DNA of 7,318 nucleotides from contig VBOS01000095.1 of NCBI GenBank assembly GCA_005893185.1, forward strand, positions 1 to 7,318, read 5' to 3'. The translations under genes and the position numbers were made by a program. This stretch comes from Candidatus Eiseniibacteriota bacterium. Lineage in GTDB: Bacteria > Eisenbacteria > RBG-16-71-46. Of this stretch, positions 1 through 6,574 are shown one piece after another. Position 1 is the first letter of the stretch. Each line of letters opens with the position of its first letter. The notes below the pieces were generated by a model that saw only the letters and a list, made by a program, of their open reading frames with translations, did not search any database and had not been told where the DNA came from.

Positions 1-158
1 TGGAGGGCTCGGGCGCCGCCGCCACGGCTGCGCTGCTCGCGGGCAAGGTGCGGCTGCCGAATGGCGCGCGCGTGGTCGCCATCGTCTCGGGTGGGAACGT
101 CGATCCCGGCCGCCTGCTCGCAGCCGTGAGCGCCGCGACGGAGCGGACGGGAGGATGA
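1..158 (+). CDS. Serine/threonine dehydratase-type PLP enzyme, C-terminal fragment
   Basis: Only the last 51 codons lie in the window, read from base 3 to the TGA at 156-158; the 5' part is outside. The fragment begins with an EGSGAAATAALL helix and later has VVAIVSGGNVDPGRLL. Glycine-alanine-rich E-G-x-G-A-A followed about 30 residues later by S-G-G-N-[VI]-D is the C-terminal signature of the catalytic domain of fold-type II PLP enzymes of the threonine ammonia-lyase / serine dehydratase / serine racemase group. In that family the serine of SGGN contacts the pyridine nitrogen of PLP. The protein ends shortly after the motif, so it is a short form without the C-terminal ACT regulatory domain of biosynthetic IlvA. 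That favours a catabolic-type or racemase-type enzyme, but the exact substrate cannot be told from the fragment. Its stop overlaps the next start (ATGA, 155-158), implying translational coupling. Confidence 0.8.
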   Translation, partial: EGSGAAATAALLAGKVRLPNGARVVAIVSGGNVDPGRLLAAVSAATERTGG

Positions 159-2590
159 GCAGGCGCCGCCGCCCCGGCGGCCGTGACGCCGACCAATCGC
201 GGGGCGCGCCACAGCATCGACCCTCCGCCGGCCACGGGCAGCGGGGGAGCCCGGCGCAGCGTCCCTCATCGCGACCGCAGGGCCGCGCATCCGGGGCAGC
301 GGGCCTGCCCGGCGTGCCGGCCCACTCGCCCACCACCGGCCCAACTTCCTCGCCCCGCGCCGCTCCGATCGTGCTCGCGACGGCACTCGTGGTCGCGGCC
401 GGAATCGTGCTCCGGATGTGGCGCATCGGCTCCGGACTGCCGGACTTCCTCGACGAGGCGATTCCGTGGAAGACCGCCTTCAAGATGTGGGTGGACGAAC
501 GGCGCGTGGACTGGAACCCCCATTTCTTCAACTACCCGTCGCTCACGATCTATCTGTGCCTGTTCCTCCAGAAGGGCGCGTACGCGCTCGGGCACGCGTT
601 CGGCCACTACGGCAAGGCGGCGGACCTCCTGATGGACTACGAGATGGATCCATCTCCGCTGGTGATCGCCGCGCGTACGATGGGCGTGCTCTTCGACGCG
701 CTCACGATCGCGATGGCTGCCCGGATCGGCGAGCGGATGACGCGCTGGGCCGGGGTGACAGCGGCTGCGCTGGTGGCGCTCTCGCCCACCATGATCGCGA
801 CCTCGCGCGCGATCTACACCGACACGTACATGACCGCGTTCTCCGTCTGTGCGTTGGAGCGGTTGCTGGCGTTTCGCGCGGAGGCCAGAGCCTCGCAGCT
901 CGCGGCGGCCGCCGTGCTGATCGGCCTGGCTGCGGGGTCGAAGTATCCGGCCGCTTTGCTCGTGATCCCGCTGGCCTGGGTGCTGATCGAGCGCAGAGGG
1001 TGGAAGGGCCTCCTCCCCTGGGTGCTCGCATGCGCGGCAGCTGCGGGAGTGTTCCTCATCACGTCGCCCTTCGTGGTCCTCGACTTCGCGAAGTTCACCA
1101 GGGATTTCAGCTTCGAGAGCTTCCACATGTCCACCGGCCACCTCGGAAGCGAGGGACGCGGCTTTCGATTCCAGCTCCTGACCTTGGCGGGCGACATCGG
1201 ATGGGTCGGGGCCGCCCTGCTCATCGTCTCGCTTGGCACCACCCTCAGGGCCCCGCGCCGCATGAGCGATCGGGTGGCGCTGTGGCTCTTCGTTCTCGCG
1301 ATCGGGCTCGCCATTTCGCTGGCCCGGGTCGAGGCCGGCCGCTACCTGGTTCCGGTCGTGCCGGTCGCGGCCGCGCTCGCTGCGGCGGCGGGGATCGATC
1401 TCGCGCGCCGCTATGGTGCGCAGCGCTTAGGCCTCGCGACGGCGGGGGCGGTAGCGGTGCTCGTGCTGCCCGCACTTCCCGGCGGGATCTCCGCCGGCGC
1501 GCGCGGCAGCGACGACACGCAGGCCCAGGCGCGGCGCTGGTGCGAGGCCCACCTCCCCGATTCCGTCCTGGTCCTGCGCGAGGACTACACCGCCAACCTG
1601 TTCACGCGGCAGCGCAGCGCGAACGTTCAGCGCACCCGCGGGTTCCGGACGGCGACCGAAGCCCGGCAGCAACGGCTGCTGGCGCGCCGCGTGTTCGACG
1701 TGGCTGATCTTCCGCTGATCGCAGCGGGAGCATCGTCGATGCTGCTGCGCGACGTCGAAGGGCAAACGCGGAGAGTCCAGGTGTTCGACCGGCCGACCGA
1801 CATCAACCAGATCTTCTACGACCTGCGGCTGCTCCACGGCGTGGACTACGTGCTGACGAGCGGAGCTGCGCGCGGGCGCTTCGAGGCGGATCCCGCGCGC
1901 TTCGCGGTGCAGCAGCGCTTCTATCGCTTCCTCGACGGATGGGCCGAGCACGTGGCCTCGTTTTCTCCGGGGCGGGACGTGAGCGGCCCGGGCGTTGACA
2001 TCTATCGCATCGGCGAGCGGGCCCGCGACCAGATCGTGCGCGCGGGCGCGCTGCACGCGCTGTGGTGGGCGGAGTACGTCCCGGTCTCGTTCCGGCAGGA
2101 GTACGAGGAGGTGGCGGTGGATCCGGCGGAGCGGAGCCACGGCGCGCTCGTGCGGCAAGACGGCACGATCGCTCCCTGGATCCGGGGGCTCTCGAGGTTC
2201 TTCGACGCCGATGTCCTGCAGTTCTCGCGGCTCCTCTCGTGGGAGCTTTCGCACTTCGACCGATTCGCAGCGGCCGAGCCGCTGCTCGATGCCATCCATC
2301 GGATGCACCCGGAGGACGTCGAGGCCTGCGCTTCATTCGCCCGCTGCGCCGCCGCCCTCGACCACTGGCCGGAGGTCGAGGCCGCCACTGCCGCCACGCT
2401 GGCGGGCGTGGATCGGGAGGCCGCGGCCCAGGCCGAGCTGCGCTATCTGCGCGCCCTGGCGCTGGCGCGGCTCGGAAAGCGGGCGGAGGCGTTCCGGGAG
2501 CTCGAGTGGGTCCGCGCCCACGCGGCGGCAGCCGACCTGCAGGCCGCGGCGGAGGCGGAGGCTCGCAAGCTCGGTCCGACGAGACGGTGA
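155..2590 (+). CDS. GT-C / GT39-like membrane glycosyltransferase with soluble and TPR-like C-terminal extension
   Basis: This 811-residue protein starts at an ATG overlapping the upstream stop. Residues 1-70 are Arg/Pro/Ser/Gly-rich and look disordered and cytoplasmic. About ten hydrophobic segments follow between residues 71 and 445. After the first segment comes LPDFLDEA (95-102), an acidic first-loop motif like the catalytic Asp/Glu region of the ArnT/PMT (GT39, GT83) superfamily. AGSKYPA (260-266) and GRYLVPVVP (395-403) are also typical of bacterial members. These enzymes transfer sugars from polyprenyl-phosphate donors on the outer face of the membrane. Residues about 450-640 form a soluble, probably periplasmic domain. 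Residues about 690-811 are Ala-rich amphipathic helices resembling degenerate TPRs (RYLRALALARLGKRAEAFRELEWV). Donor and acceptor are unknown. The GT-C assignment is by motif and topology only. A later start near residue 70 is possible, but no good ribosome site marks it. Confidence 0.75.
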   Translation: MSRRRRPGGRDADQSRGAPQHRPSAGHGQRGSPAQRPSSRPQGRASGAAGLPGVPAHSPTTGPTSSPRAAPIVLATALVVAAGIVLRMWRIGSGLPDFLDEAIPWKTAFKMWVDERRVDWNPHFFNYPSLTIYLCLFLQKGAYALGHAFGHYGKAADLLMDYEMDPSPLVIAARTMGVLFDALTIAMAARIGERMTRWAGVTAAALVALSPTMIATSRAIYTDTYMTAFSVCALERLLAFRAEARASQLAAAAVLIGLAAGSKYPAALLVIPLAWVLIERRGWKGLLPWVLACAAAAGVFLITSPFVVLDFAKFTRDFSFESFHMSTGHLGSEGRGFRFQLLTLAGDIGWVGAALLIVSLGTTLRAPRRMSDRVALWLFVLAIGLAISLARVEAGRYLVPVVPVAAALAAAAGIDLARRYGAQRLGLATAGAVAVLVLPALPGGISAGARGSDDTQAQARRWCEAHLPDSVLVLREDYTANLFTRQRSANVQRTRGFRTATEARQQRLLARRVFDVADLPLIAAGASSMLLRDVEGQTRRVQVFDRPTDINQIFYDLRLLHGVDYVLTSGAARGRFEADPARFAVQQRFYRFLDGWAEHVASFSPGRDVSGPGVDIYRIGERARDQIVRAGALHALWWAEYVPVSFRQEYEEVAVDPAERSHGALVRQDGTIAPWIRGLSRFFDADVLQFSRLLSWELSHFDRFAAAEPLLDAIHRMHPEDVEACASFARCAAALDHWPEVEAATAATLAGVDREAAAQAELRYLRALALARLGKRAEAFRELEWVRAHAAAADLQAAAEAEARKLGPTRR

Positions 2591-2716
2591 GCCGCCCGGA
2601 TGCCGCGCTCGCAACGGGGCGCGGCGGCTGGCATAATACGCACCCTTCCGAGCGGCCCGGCTGCCGCATGCGGCGGCGATCCGAGTCGCTCTCCCTCATC
2701 CAGGAGGAGGCAACAG
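2591..2716 (+). promoter_or_regulatory. Intergenic region with candidate osmC promoter and palindrome
   Basis: This 126-bp gap holds one AT-rich patch that stands out in the GC-rich background. TGGCATAAT at 2629-2637 reads as an extended -10 (TG, one base, then CATAAT, five of six to consensus). The best -35 at 17 bp spacing is TCGCAA (2609-2614), only three of six, which is tolerable for an extended -10 promoter. Transcription would start near 2643-2645. About 20 bases downstream is a perfect 12-bp palindrome, GCCGCATGCGGC (2663-2674). It could be an operator or a small hairpin in the leader. I see no terminator for the upstream gene. The promoter is inferred from sequence alone. Confidence 0.4.
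2702..2710 (+). promoter_or_regulatory. Shine-Dalgarno that fixes the OsmC start
   Basis: AGGAGGAGG lies 6 bases before the ATG at 2717. It contains a full AGGAGG core. The reading frame is open upstream to an ATG at 2600, but that ATG has no such site and would precede the putative promoter's start point. The 2717 start also matches the normal OsmC N-terminus. Confidence 0.8.
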
Positions 2717-3160
2717 ATGATCCGCAAGGCAAGCGCCCGCTGGGACGGTGGCCTCAAGGACGGCAAGGGTGTCGTGTCAGCTCAGAGCGGGGCGTTCAAG
2801 AACCTGCCGTACACCTTCGCCACGCGCTTCGAGGACAAGCCCGGAACGAATCCCGAGGAGCTGATCGCAGCCGCCCACGCCGGGTGCTTTTCGATGGCGC
2901 TCTCGGCCGAGCTGGGCAAGGCCGGCCTCAATCCCCAGAGCGTCGAGACCGCGGCGGACCTGACGCTCGAGATGCTCCCGGGAGGCGCGACGATCACCGC
3001 GATCCACCTGCGGGTGATGGCGCGCGTGCCGGGCGCCGACAAGGCGAAGTTCGAAGCGGCTGCCGAAGCCGCGAAGAAGGGCTGCCCCGTCTCTCGCGTG
3101 CTCAACGCCAAGATCACGATGGACGCGCAGCTCACGATGGAGGCGAAGGTCGCCGGCTAG
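2717..3160 (+). CDS. osmC: OsmC-family hydroperoxide reductase
   Basis: The product is 147 residues, close to the usual OsmC length of about 140-145. OsmC proteins are cytoplasmic, homodimeric thiol peroxidases that reduce organic hydroperoxides and sometimes H2O2. Family hallmarks are clear: SARWDGGLKDGKG near the N-terminus, TRFED (Arg37), GTNPEELIAAAHAGCFSMALS with the peroxidatic Cys57, and GCPVSRVLNAKI with the resolving Cys123. Arg37, Glu47, Cys57 and Cys123 line up with the E. coli OsmC active site (Arg39, Glu49, Cys59, Cys125; numbering from memory). The GTNPEEL and KKGCPVS forms put it in the OsmC subgroup rather than Ohr. It is probably transcribed from its own promoter in the gap upstream. 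The next gene begins 50 bp downstream, so read-through into the ATP-grasp/radical SAM genes is plausible. No SECIS or in-frame UGA is involved here: both Cys residues are encoded by TGC and the stop is TAG. Confidence 0.93.
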   Translation: MIRKASARWDGGLKDGKGVVSAQSGAFKNLPYTFATRFEDKPGTNPEELIAAAHAGCFSMALSAELGKAGLNPQSVETAADLTLEMLPGGATITAIHLRVMARVPGADKAKFEAAAEAAKKGCPVSRVLNAKITMDAQLTMEAKVAG

Positions 3161-3210
3161 GCTCCGTCCGGGAAGGCGGGGGCGGGCCCGTGCGGCTGCG
3201 AGGAGTCTGA
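3161..3210 (+). promoter_or_regulatory. Short gap before the ATP-grasp gene, with ribosome binding site
   Basis: This 50-bp spacer is a G-rich stretch with no T-run terminator and no recognisable -10 box. AGGAG at 3201-3205 sits 5 bases before the ATG at 3211 and is the ribosome binding site. The lack of a terminator or promoter suggests that transcription continues from osmC. Confidence 0.5.
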
Positions 3211-4494
3211 ATGCCGCGCGTGCTGCTCCTGATGACCACGACCACCTACCGGGCGAGCGCGTTTCTCGAAGGCGCTCGCGCGCTCGGCGTTCCGGTGGTG
3301 GTGGGCAGCGACCAGGCGCAGGCGCTGGCGGCGCTCCATCCCGAGGGCCACCTCACGCTCGACTTCGGGGACGAACGAGGCGCGACGCGCGAGATCGTGG
3401 CCTTCGCGGGGCGCACGCCGCTCGACGCCGTGATCGCGGCCGACGACGACGGCGCGATCCTGGCGGCGGCGGCAGCGGATGCGCTGGTTCTCGCGCACGC
3501 GCCGGACGCGGCTGTGCGCGCGGCTCGCAGCAAGCTCGCGACGCGCGAGGCGTTCGCCCGCGCCGGGCTCCCGACCCCGCGCTTCCAGCGCTTCTCGATC
3601 GCGGACGATCCGGAGGAGGTCGCGCGCAGCTTGGCGTATCCGTGCGTCCTCAAGCCGTTGTTCCTCGCCGCGAGCCGCGGCGTGGTCCGGGCGAACGACG
3701 AGGCCGAGCTGGTCTCGGCTTTCCGGCGGGTCGCGGCGCTGCTGCGGCGCCCGGGGCTCGCGGCGGAGGGCGGGGAGGAGGCGCGCTCGCTCTTGATCGA
3801 GGGCTATATTCCCGGGATCGAGGTCGCGGTCGAGGGGCTCGTGACAGCCGGGCGGGTCCGCGTGCTCGCGCTCTTCGACAAGCCGGACCCGCTCGAGGGT
3901 CCCTTCTTCGAGGAGACGATCTACGTCACGCCGTCGCGACTTCCGGCCGCGCGGCGGGAGGCCATCGCCGCCACGGTCCAGCGTGCGATCGATTCCCTCG
4001 GTCTTTCCCATGGCCCGATCCACGCCGAGCTGCGCCTCGACGACCGCGGAGTCTGGCCGCTCGAGATTGCCCCGCGATCCATCGGCGGGCTATGCTCACG
4101 GGCGCTGCGATTCGGCGGGGGCGTCTCGCTGGAGGAGCTGATCCTGCGCCATGCGCTTGGCATGGGGACGGAGGGGCTCGAGCGCGAACCAAGCGCAGCG
4201 GGCGTGATGATGATCCCGATCCCGCGAGCCGGCATCCTGCGGGCGGTCGGCGGCATCCAAGAGGCGCGAGGCGTGCCGGGGATCGAGGACCTGCGCGTCA
4301 CGATTCCGGTGGGGCAGGAGGTGGTTCCGCTTCCGGAGGGGAATCGCTACCTGGGCTTTCTCTTCGCGCGTGCCGAGAGCCCGGAGCGCGTCGAGAGCGC
4401 GCTGCGCGATGCCCACCGCCGGCTGACGTTCGAGATCGCTTCACCGCCGCCGGTCGCGGCGGCTGGAAGGGCAACGGAAGGAGCGCTGGAATGA
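3211..4494 (+). CDS. ATP-grasp carboxylate-amine/thiol ligase-like protein
   Basis: This 427-residue protein has the three-part ATP-grasp layout. A Rossmann-like pre-ATP-grasp domain (MPRVLLLMTTTTYRASAFLEGARALGV, then DAVIAADDDGA near 72-82) comes first. The nucleotide-binding part follows, with SKLATREAFARAGLPTPRF (107-125) and CVLKPLFLAASRGV (145-158, Lys148 the likely ATP-phosphate lysine). LLIEGYIPGIEVAVEGL (194-210) carries the adenine-hinge and acidic residues. HAELRLDDRGVWPLEIAPRSIGG (271-293) carries the metal and substrate residues Glu273, Glu285 and Arg289. Residues about 330-410 resemble the C-terminal domain of L-amino-acid-ligase-type enzymes (GILRAVGG, YLGFLFARAESPERVESAL). Such enzymes activate a carboxylate as acyl phosphate and join it to an amine or thiol in the cytoplasm. 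The substrate is unknown. The stop overlaps the next start (ATGA, 4491-4494), tying it to the NfuA-like and radical SAM genes. Confidence 0.85.
   Translation: MPRVLLLMTTTTYRASAFLEGARALGVPVVVGSDQAQALAALHPEGHLTLDFGDERGATREIVAFAGRTPLDAVIAADDDGAILAAAAADALVLAHAPDAAVRAARSKLATREAFARAGLPTPRFQRFSIADDPEEVARSLAYPCVLKPLFLAASRGVVRANDEAELVSAFRRVAALLRRPGLAAEGGEEARSLLIEGYIPGIEVAVEGLVTAGRVRVLALFDKPDPLEGPFFEETIYVTPSRLPAARREAIAATVQRAIDSLGLSHGPIHAELRLDDRGVWPLEIAPRSIGGLCSRALRFGGGVSLEELILRHALGMGTEGLEREPSAAGVMMIPIPRAGILRAVGGIQEARGVPGIEDLRVTIPVGQEVVPLPEGNRYLGFLFARAESPERVESALRDAHRRLTFEIASPPPVAAAGRATEGALE
4478..4483 (+). promoter_or_regulatory. Shine-Dalgarno that fixes the NfuA-like start
   Basis: AAGGAG lies 7 bases before the ATG at 4491, inside the last codons of the ATP-grasp gene. 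The frame is open far upstream (to 3642), but that extension only shadows the ATP-grasp gene. The 4491 start gives the normal NfuA length and N-terminus. Confidence 0.75.
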
Positions 4495-5096
4495 GCGAGG
4501 CACTGGTCACGATCTCCCCGGCCGCGCGCGGGAAGATTCTCGAGTTGATGAAGAGCGAGGGCCGCGAGGGCCTGGTGTTGCGCATGGCGGTCGCCGGGCG
4601 CGGCGCCGGCGGCTTCCAGTACCGGCTTGCGTTCGCCCCCGAGAGCGAGCGCGCACCCGCCGATCCCATGTTCGAAGCCGGCGGCTTCAGCGTCGTGCTC
4701 GAAGCGGCCAGCGTCGAGAGTCTGCGGGGCGCGAGCATCGACTACGTCGACTCGGCTTACGGCAGCGGTTTCAAGATCGACAACCCGAATCCGCTGTGGA
4801 GCGATCCCACCGCCCAGGCGGTGCAGAAGGTGCTCGACGACGACATCAATCCCGCCGTGGCATCGCACGGGGGCCACGTCGCGCTGCTCGAGGTGAAGGA
4901 CAGCGTCGCCTACATCCAGCTCGGCGGCGGCTGCCAGGGCTGCGGCATGGTGGACGTCACGCTGAAGCAGGGGATCGAGGTGCGCATCCGCGAGGCGGTG
5001 CCCGCGATCCGCGAGATCGTGGACACGACGGACCACGCGGGCGGGAAGAACCCCTACTACCAGCCCTCGAAGGGCGGCCAATCGCCCTACGCATGA
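4491..5096 (+). CDS. nfuA: NfuA-type Fe-S cluster carrier protein
   Basis: The product is 201 residues, close to E. coli NfuA (about 190). Residues 5-100 form an A-type (IscA/HesB-like) domain (VTISPAARGKILELMKSE, GFQYRLAF, IDYVDS) that lacks all the A-type cluster cysteines, as in E. coli NfuA. Residues about 107-180 are the NifU C-terminal domain: VQKVLDDDINPAVASHGGHVALLEV, then GGGCQGCGMVDVTLKQGIE with the CxxC pair Cys148/Cys151. These are the only cysteines in the protein. Two chains bind one [4Fe-4S] cluster through this pair and hand it to client enzymes, which fits a radical SAM gene directly downstream. The tail (HAGGKNPYYQ) also resembles that of E. coli NfuA. Both ends overlap neighbours by ATGA (4491-4494 and 5093-5096), so synthesis of all three proteins is probably coupled. 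It may be the cell's general NfuA or a dedicated copy; the operon favours a dedicated role, which is inference. Confidence 0.9.
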   Translation: MSEALVTISPAARGKILELMKSEGREGLVLRMAVAGRGAGGFQYRLAFAPESERAPADPMFEAGGFSVVLEAASVESLRGASIDYVDSAYGSGFKIDNPNPLWSDPTAQAVQKVLDDDINPAVASHGGHVALLEVKDSVAYIQLGGGCQGCGMVDVTLKQGIEVRIREAVPAIREIVDTTDHAGGKNPYYQPSKGGQSPYA

Positions 5097-6574
5097 AGGC
5101 GCCCGCCGGCGGGCCGGTCGGCACGAACGACTCGGCCCCGCGCGTCGTTCTTCTCTCCACCTACGATCTCGGCCGCCAGCCGTTCGGGCTCGCATCGCCC
5201 GCGGCCTGGCTGCGCCGCGCGGGGGCGCTGGTCGCATGCAACGATCTCGCGGTCGAGCCGCTGAACGAGGAGGCGCTTCGCGGCGCCGATTTCGTCGCGT
5301 TCCACCTCCCGATGCACACAGCAACGCGGCTCGCCGCGCGCGAGGTCGGGCGCGTGCGCGCGCTCAATCCGCGCGCGCGGCTCGGCTTCTTCGGGCTCTA
5401 CGCTGCGATGAACGAAGCCTATCTGCGCCGTCTGGGCGCCGACCTCGTCGTGGGTGGCGAGTTCGAGCGCGCGCTCGGCGACTGGGTCACGGGCGAGGCC
5501 CCGTCCGCCGACACGATCTCCCTCGAACGCCTGCCGTTCGTCACGCCCGACCGCAGCGGGCTGCCGGAACTGTCGCGCTACGCGCGCGTGGACCTCGGCG
5601 ACGGGCGGCGGATGACCGTGGGCCATACCGAGGCGAGCCGCGGCTGCAAGCACATGTGCCGGCACTGCCCGATCGTGCCGGTCTATCGGGGGCGCTTCCG
5701 CGTGGTCCCGCGCGCGGTCGTGCTCGCCGACATCTGCCAGCAGATCGAAGCCGGCGCCCGGCACGTCACGTTCGGCGATCCCGACTTCTGGAACGGCATC
5801 GGCCACGCGATCCCGATCGTGCGCGAGCTGCACCGGGAGTTCCCCGACGTGACCTACGACGTCACGATCAAGATCGAGCATCTTCTCCAACATGCCGAGC
5901 ACCTGGCGACGCTGCGCGAGACCGGCTGCCTGTTCGTGACGAGCGCGGTCGAGTCGGTGGAGGACCGCGTGCTGCGCCTGCTCGAAAAGGGTCACACGCG
6001 CGCAGACTTCATCGAGGTCGCGCGCCGCTTTCGCGAGGTGGGGCTCGCGCTCCACCCCACGTTCGTCGCCTTCACTCCCTGGATGAGCGTGCAGGGTTAT
6101 CTCGATTTGCTGAAGGAGATTAGCTGGCTCGATCTGATCGAGAACCTGGCGCCAGTCCAGCTCGCGATCCGGCTGCTCATCCCGGCCGGCTCGCGGTTGC
6201 TGGAGCTGCCCGATGTGCGATCGCTGGTCGGGCCGTTCGATGAAGCTGCGCTCTGTCACCCGTGGGTGCACCCGGACCGGCGCGTCGATGCGCTCCATCG
6301 TGAGATCGAGGCGATGGTGCGCGAGGCGACGGCCGGTGACAGCAGCCGGGTCGAGATCTTCGAGCGCGCGTGGCAGATCGCGGGGCGCGCCGCGGGGGGG
6401 AGGGTGCCCGGCACTCGCGGAGGCCGCGCTGCGGGCGCGACCGCCGACGGTGAAGCTCGGCATGCCGGATTCCCCCACGTGGCGCGCGATCCGAAGCGCC
6501 CCCCGGTGCCGTTCCTGACCGAGCCCTGGTACTGCTGAGCGGAGCCCGTCGAGGCGCAGTTCGCGCCCGTCTAG
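5093..6574 (+). CDS. CUAEP-tail radical SAM selenoprotein (UGA at 6536 read as selenocysteine)
   Basis: Read through the TGA at 6536-6538 to the TAG at 6572-6574, this gives 493 residues with selenocysteine at 482. Read conventionally it would stop at 6538 after 481. Residues about 17-135 are a B12-binding-like Rossmann domain (RVVLLSTYDLGRQPFGLASPAAWL; LGADLVVGGEFERAL) without the DxHxxG cobalamin motif. The radical SAM core starts at TEASRGCKHMCRHCP: Cys185, Cys189 and Cys192 form CxxxCxxC for the [4Fe-4S] cluster and S-adenosylmethionine. Core strands follow (HVTFGDPDFWNG, 224-235; VTSAVESVEDRVLRLLEKGH, 282-301; LHPTFVAFTPW, 320-330). The tail is FLTEPWYC-U-AEPVEAQFAPV. A Cys-Sec/Cys-Ala-Glu-Pro tail is what I recall as defining the CUAEP/CCAEP-tail radical SAM family. 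Reaction and substrate are unknown. It starts at ATGA overlapping nfuA and has no good ribosome site of its own. Residues about 433-470 are suspicious for a local frame problem. Confidence 0.85.
5101..5114. repeat. 14-bp perfect palindrome just after the radical SAM start codon
   Basis: GCCCGCCGGCGGGC equals its own reverse complement and begins 5 bases after the ATG at 5093-5095. In RNA it could form a short hairpin within the initiation region of the radical SAM gene, which lacks its own Shine-Dalgarno. It encodes Pro-Ala-Gly-Gly in a non-conserved N-terminal linker. GC-rich DNA produces such palindromes by chance fairly often, so any role is speculative. Confidence 0.5.
6536..6538 (+). other. 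Selenocysteine-encoding UGA codon
   Basis: The TGA follows TGC (Cys481) and precedes GCG GAG CCC (Ala-Glu-Pro) in the same frame, giving C-U-A-E-P. Nine upstream and eleven downstream codons remain in frame with the family tail, and the next stop is TAG at 6572. A bacterial-type SECIS hairpin follows at the expected distance. The call depends on recognition of the family tail, the hairpin, and the genome encoding SelA/SelB/SelC/SelD, which cannot be seen here. Confidence 0.82.

Noticed and set aside
266..2308. Long - strand open frames (266-1141 and 1427-2308) opposite the glycosyltransferase
   Set aside because: Low-complexity Arg/Ala/Pro-rich translations typical of antisense shadows in high-GC DNA; the + strand has coherent membrane segments and family motifs.
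2600..2716. Upstream extension of the OsmC frame to an ATG at 2600
   Set aside because: It would lie across the promoter candidate and lacks a ribosome site; OsmC proteins begin at the 2717 position, which has a strong AGGAGG.
3642..4490. Upstream extension of the NfuA-like frame to an ATG at 3642
   Set aside because: It overlaps the ATP-grasp gene in another frame and is Arg/Gly-rich. The ATG at 4491 has a ribosome site and gives the normal NfuA length.
4796..5092. Upstream extension of the radical SAM frame to an ATG at 4796
   Set aside because: It shadows the NfuA-like gene; the ATGA overlap at 5093 repeats the junction style of the neighbouring genes.
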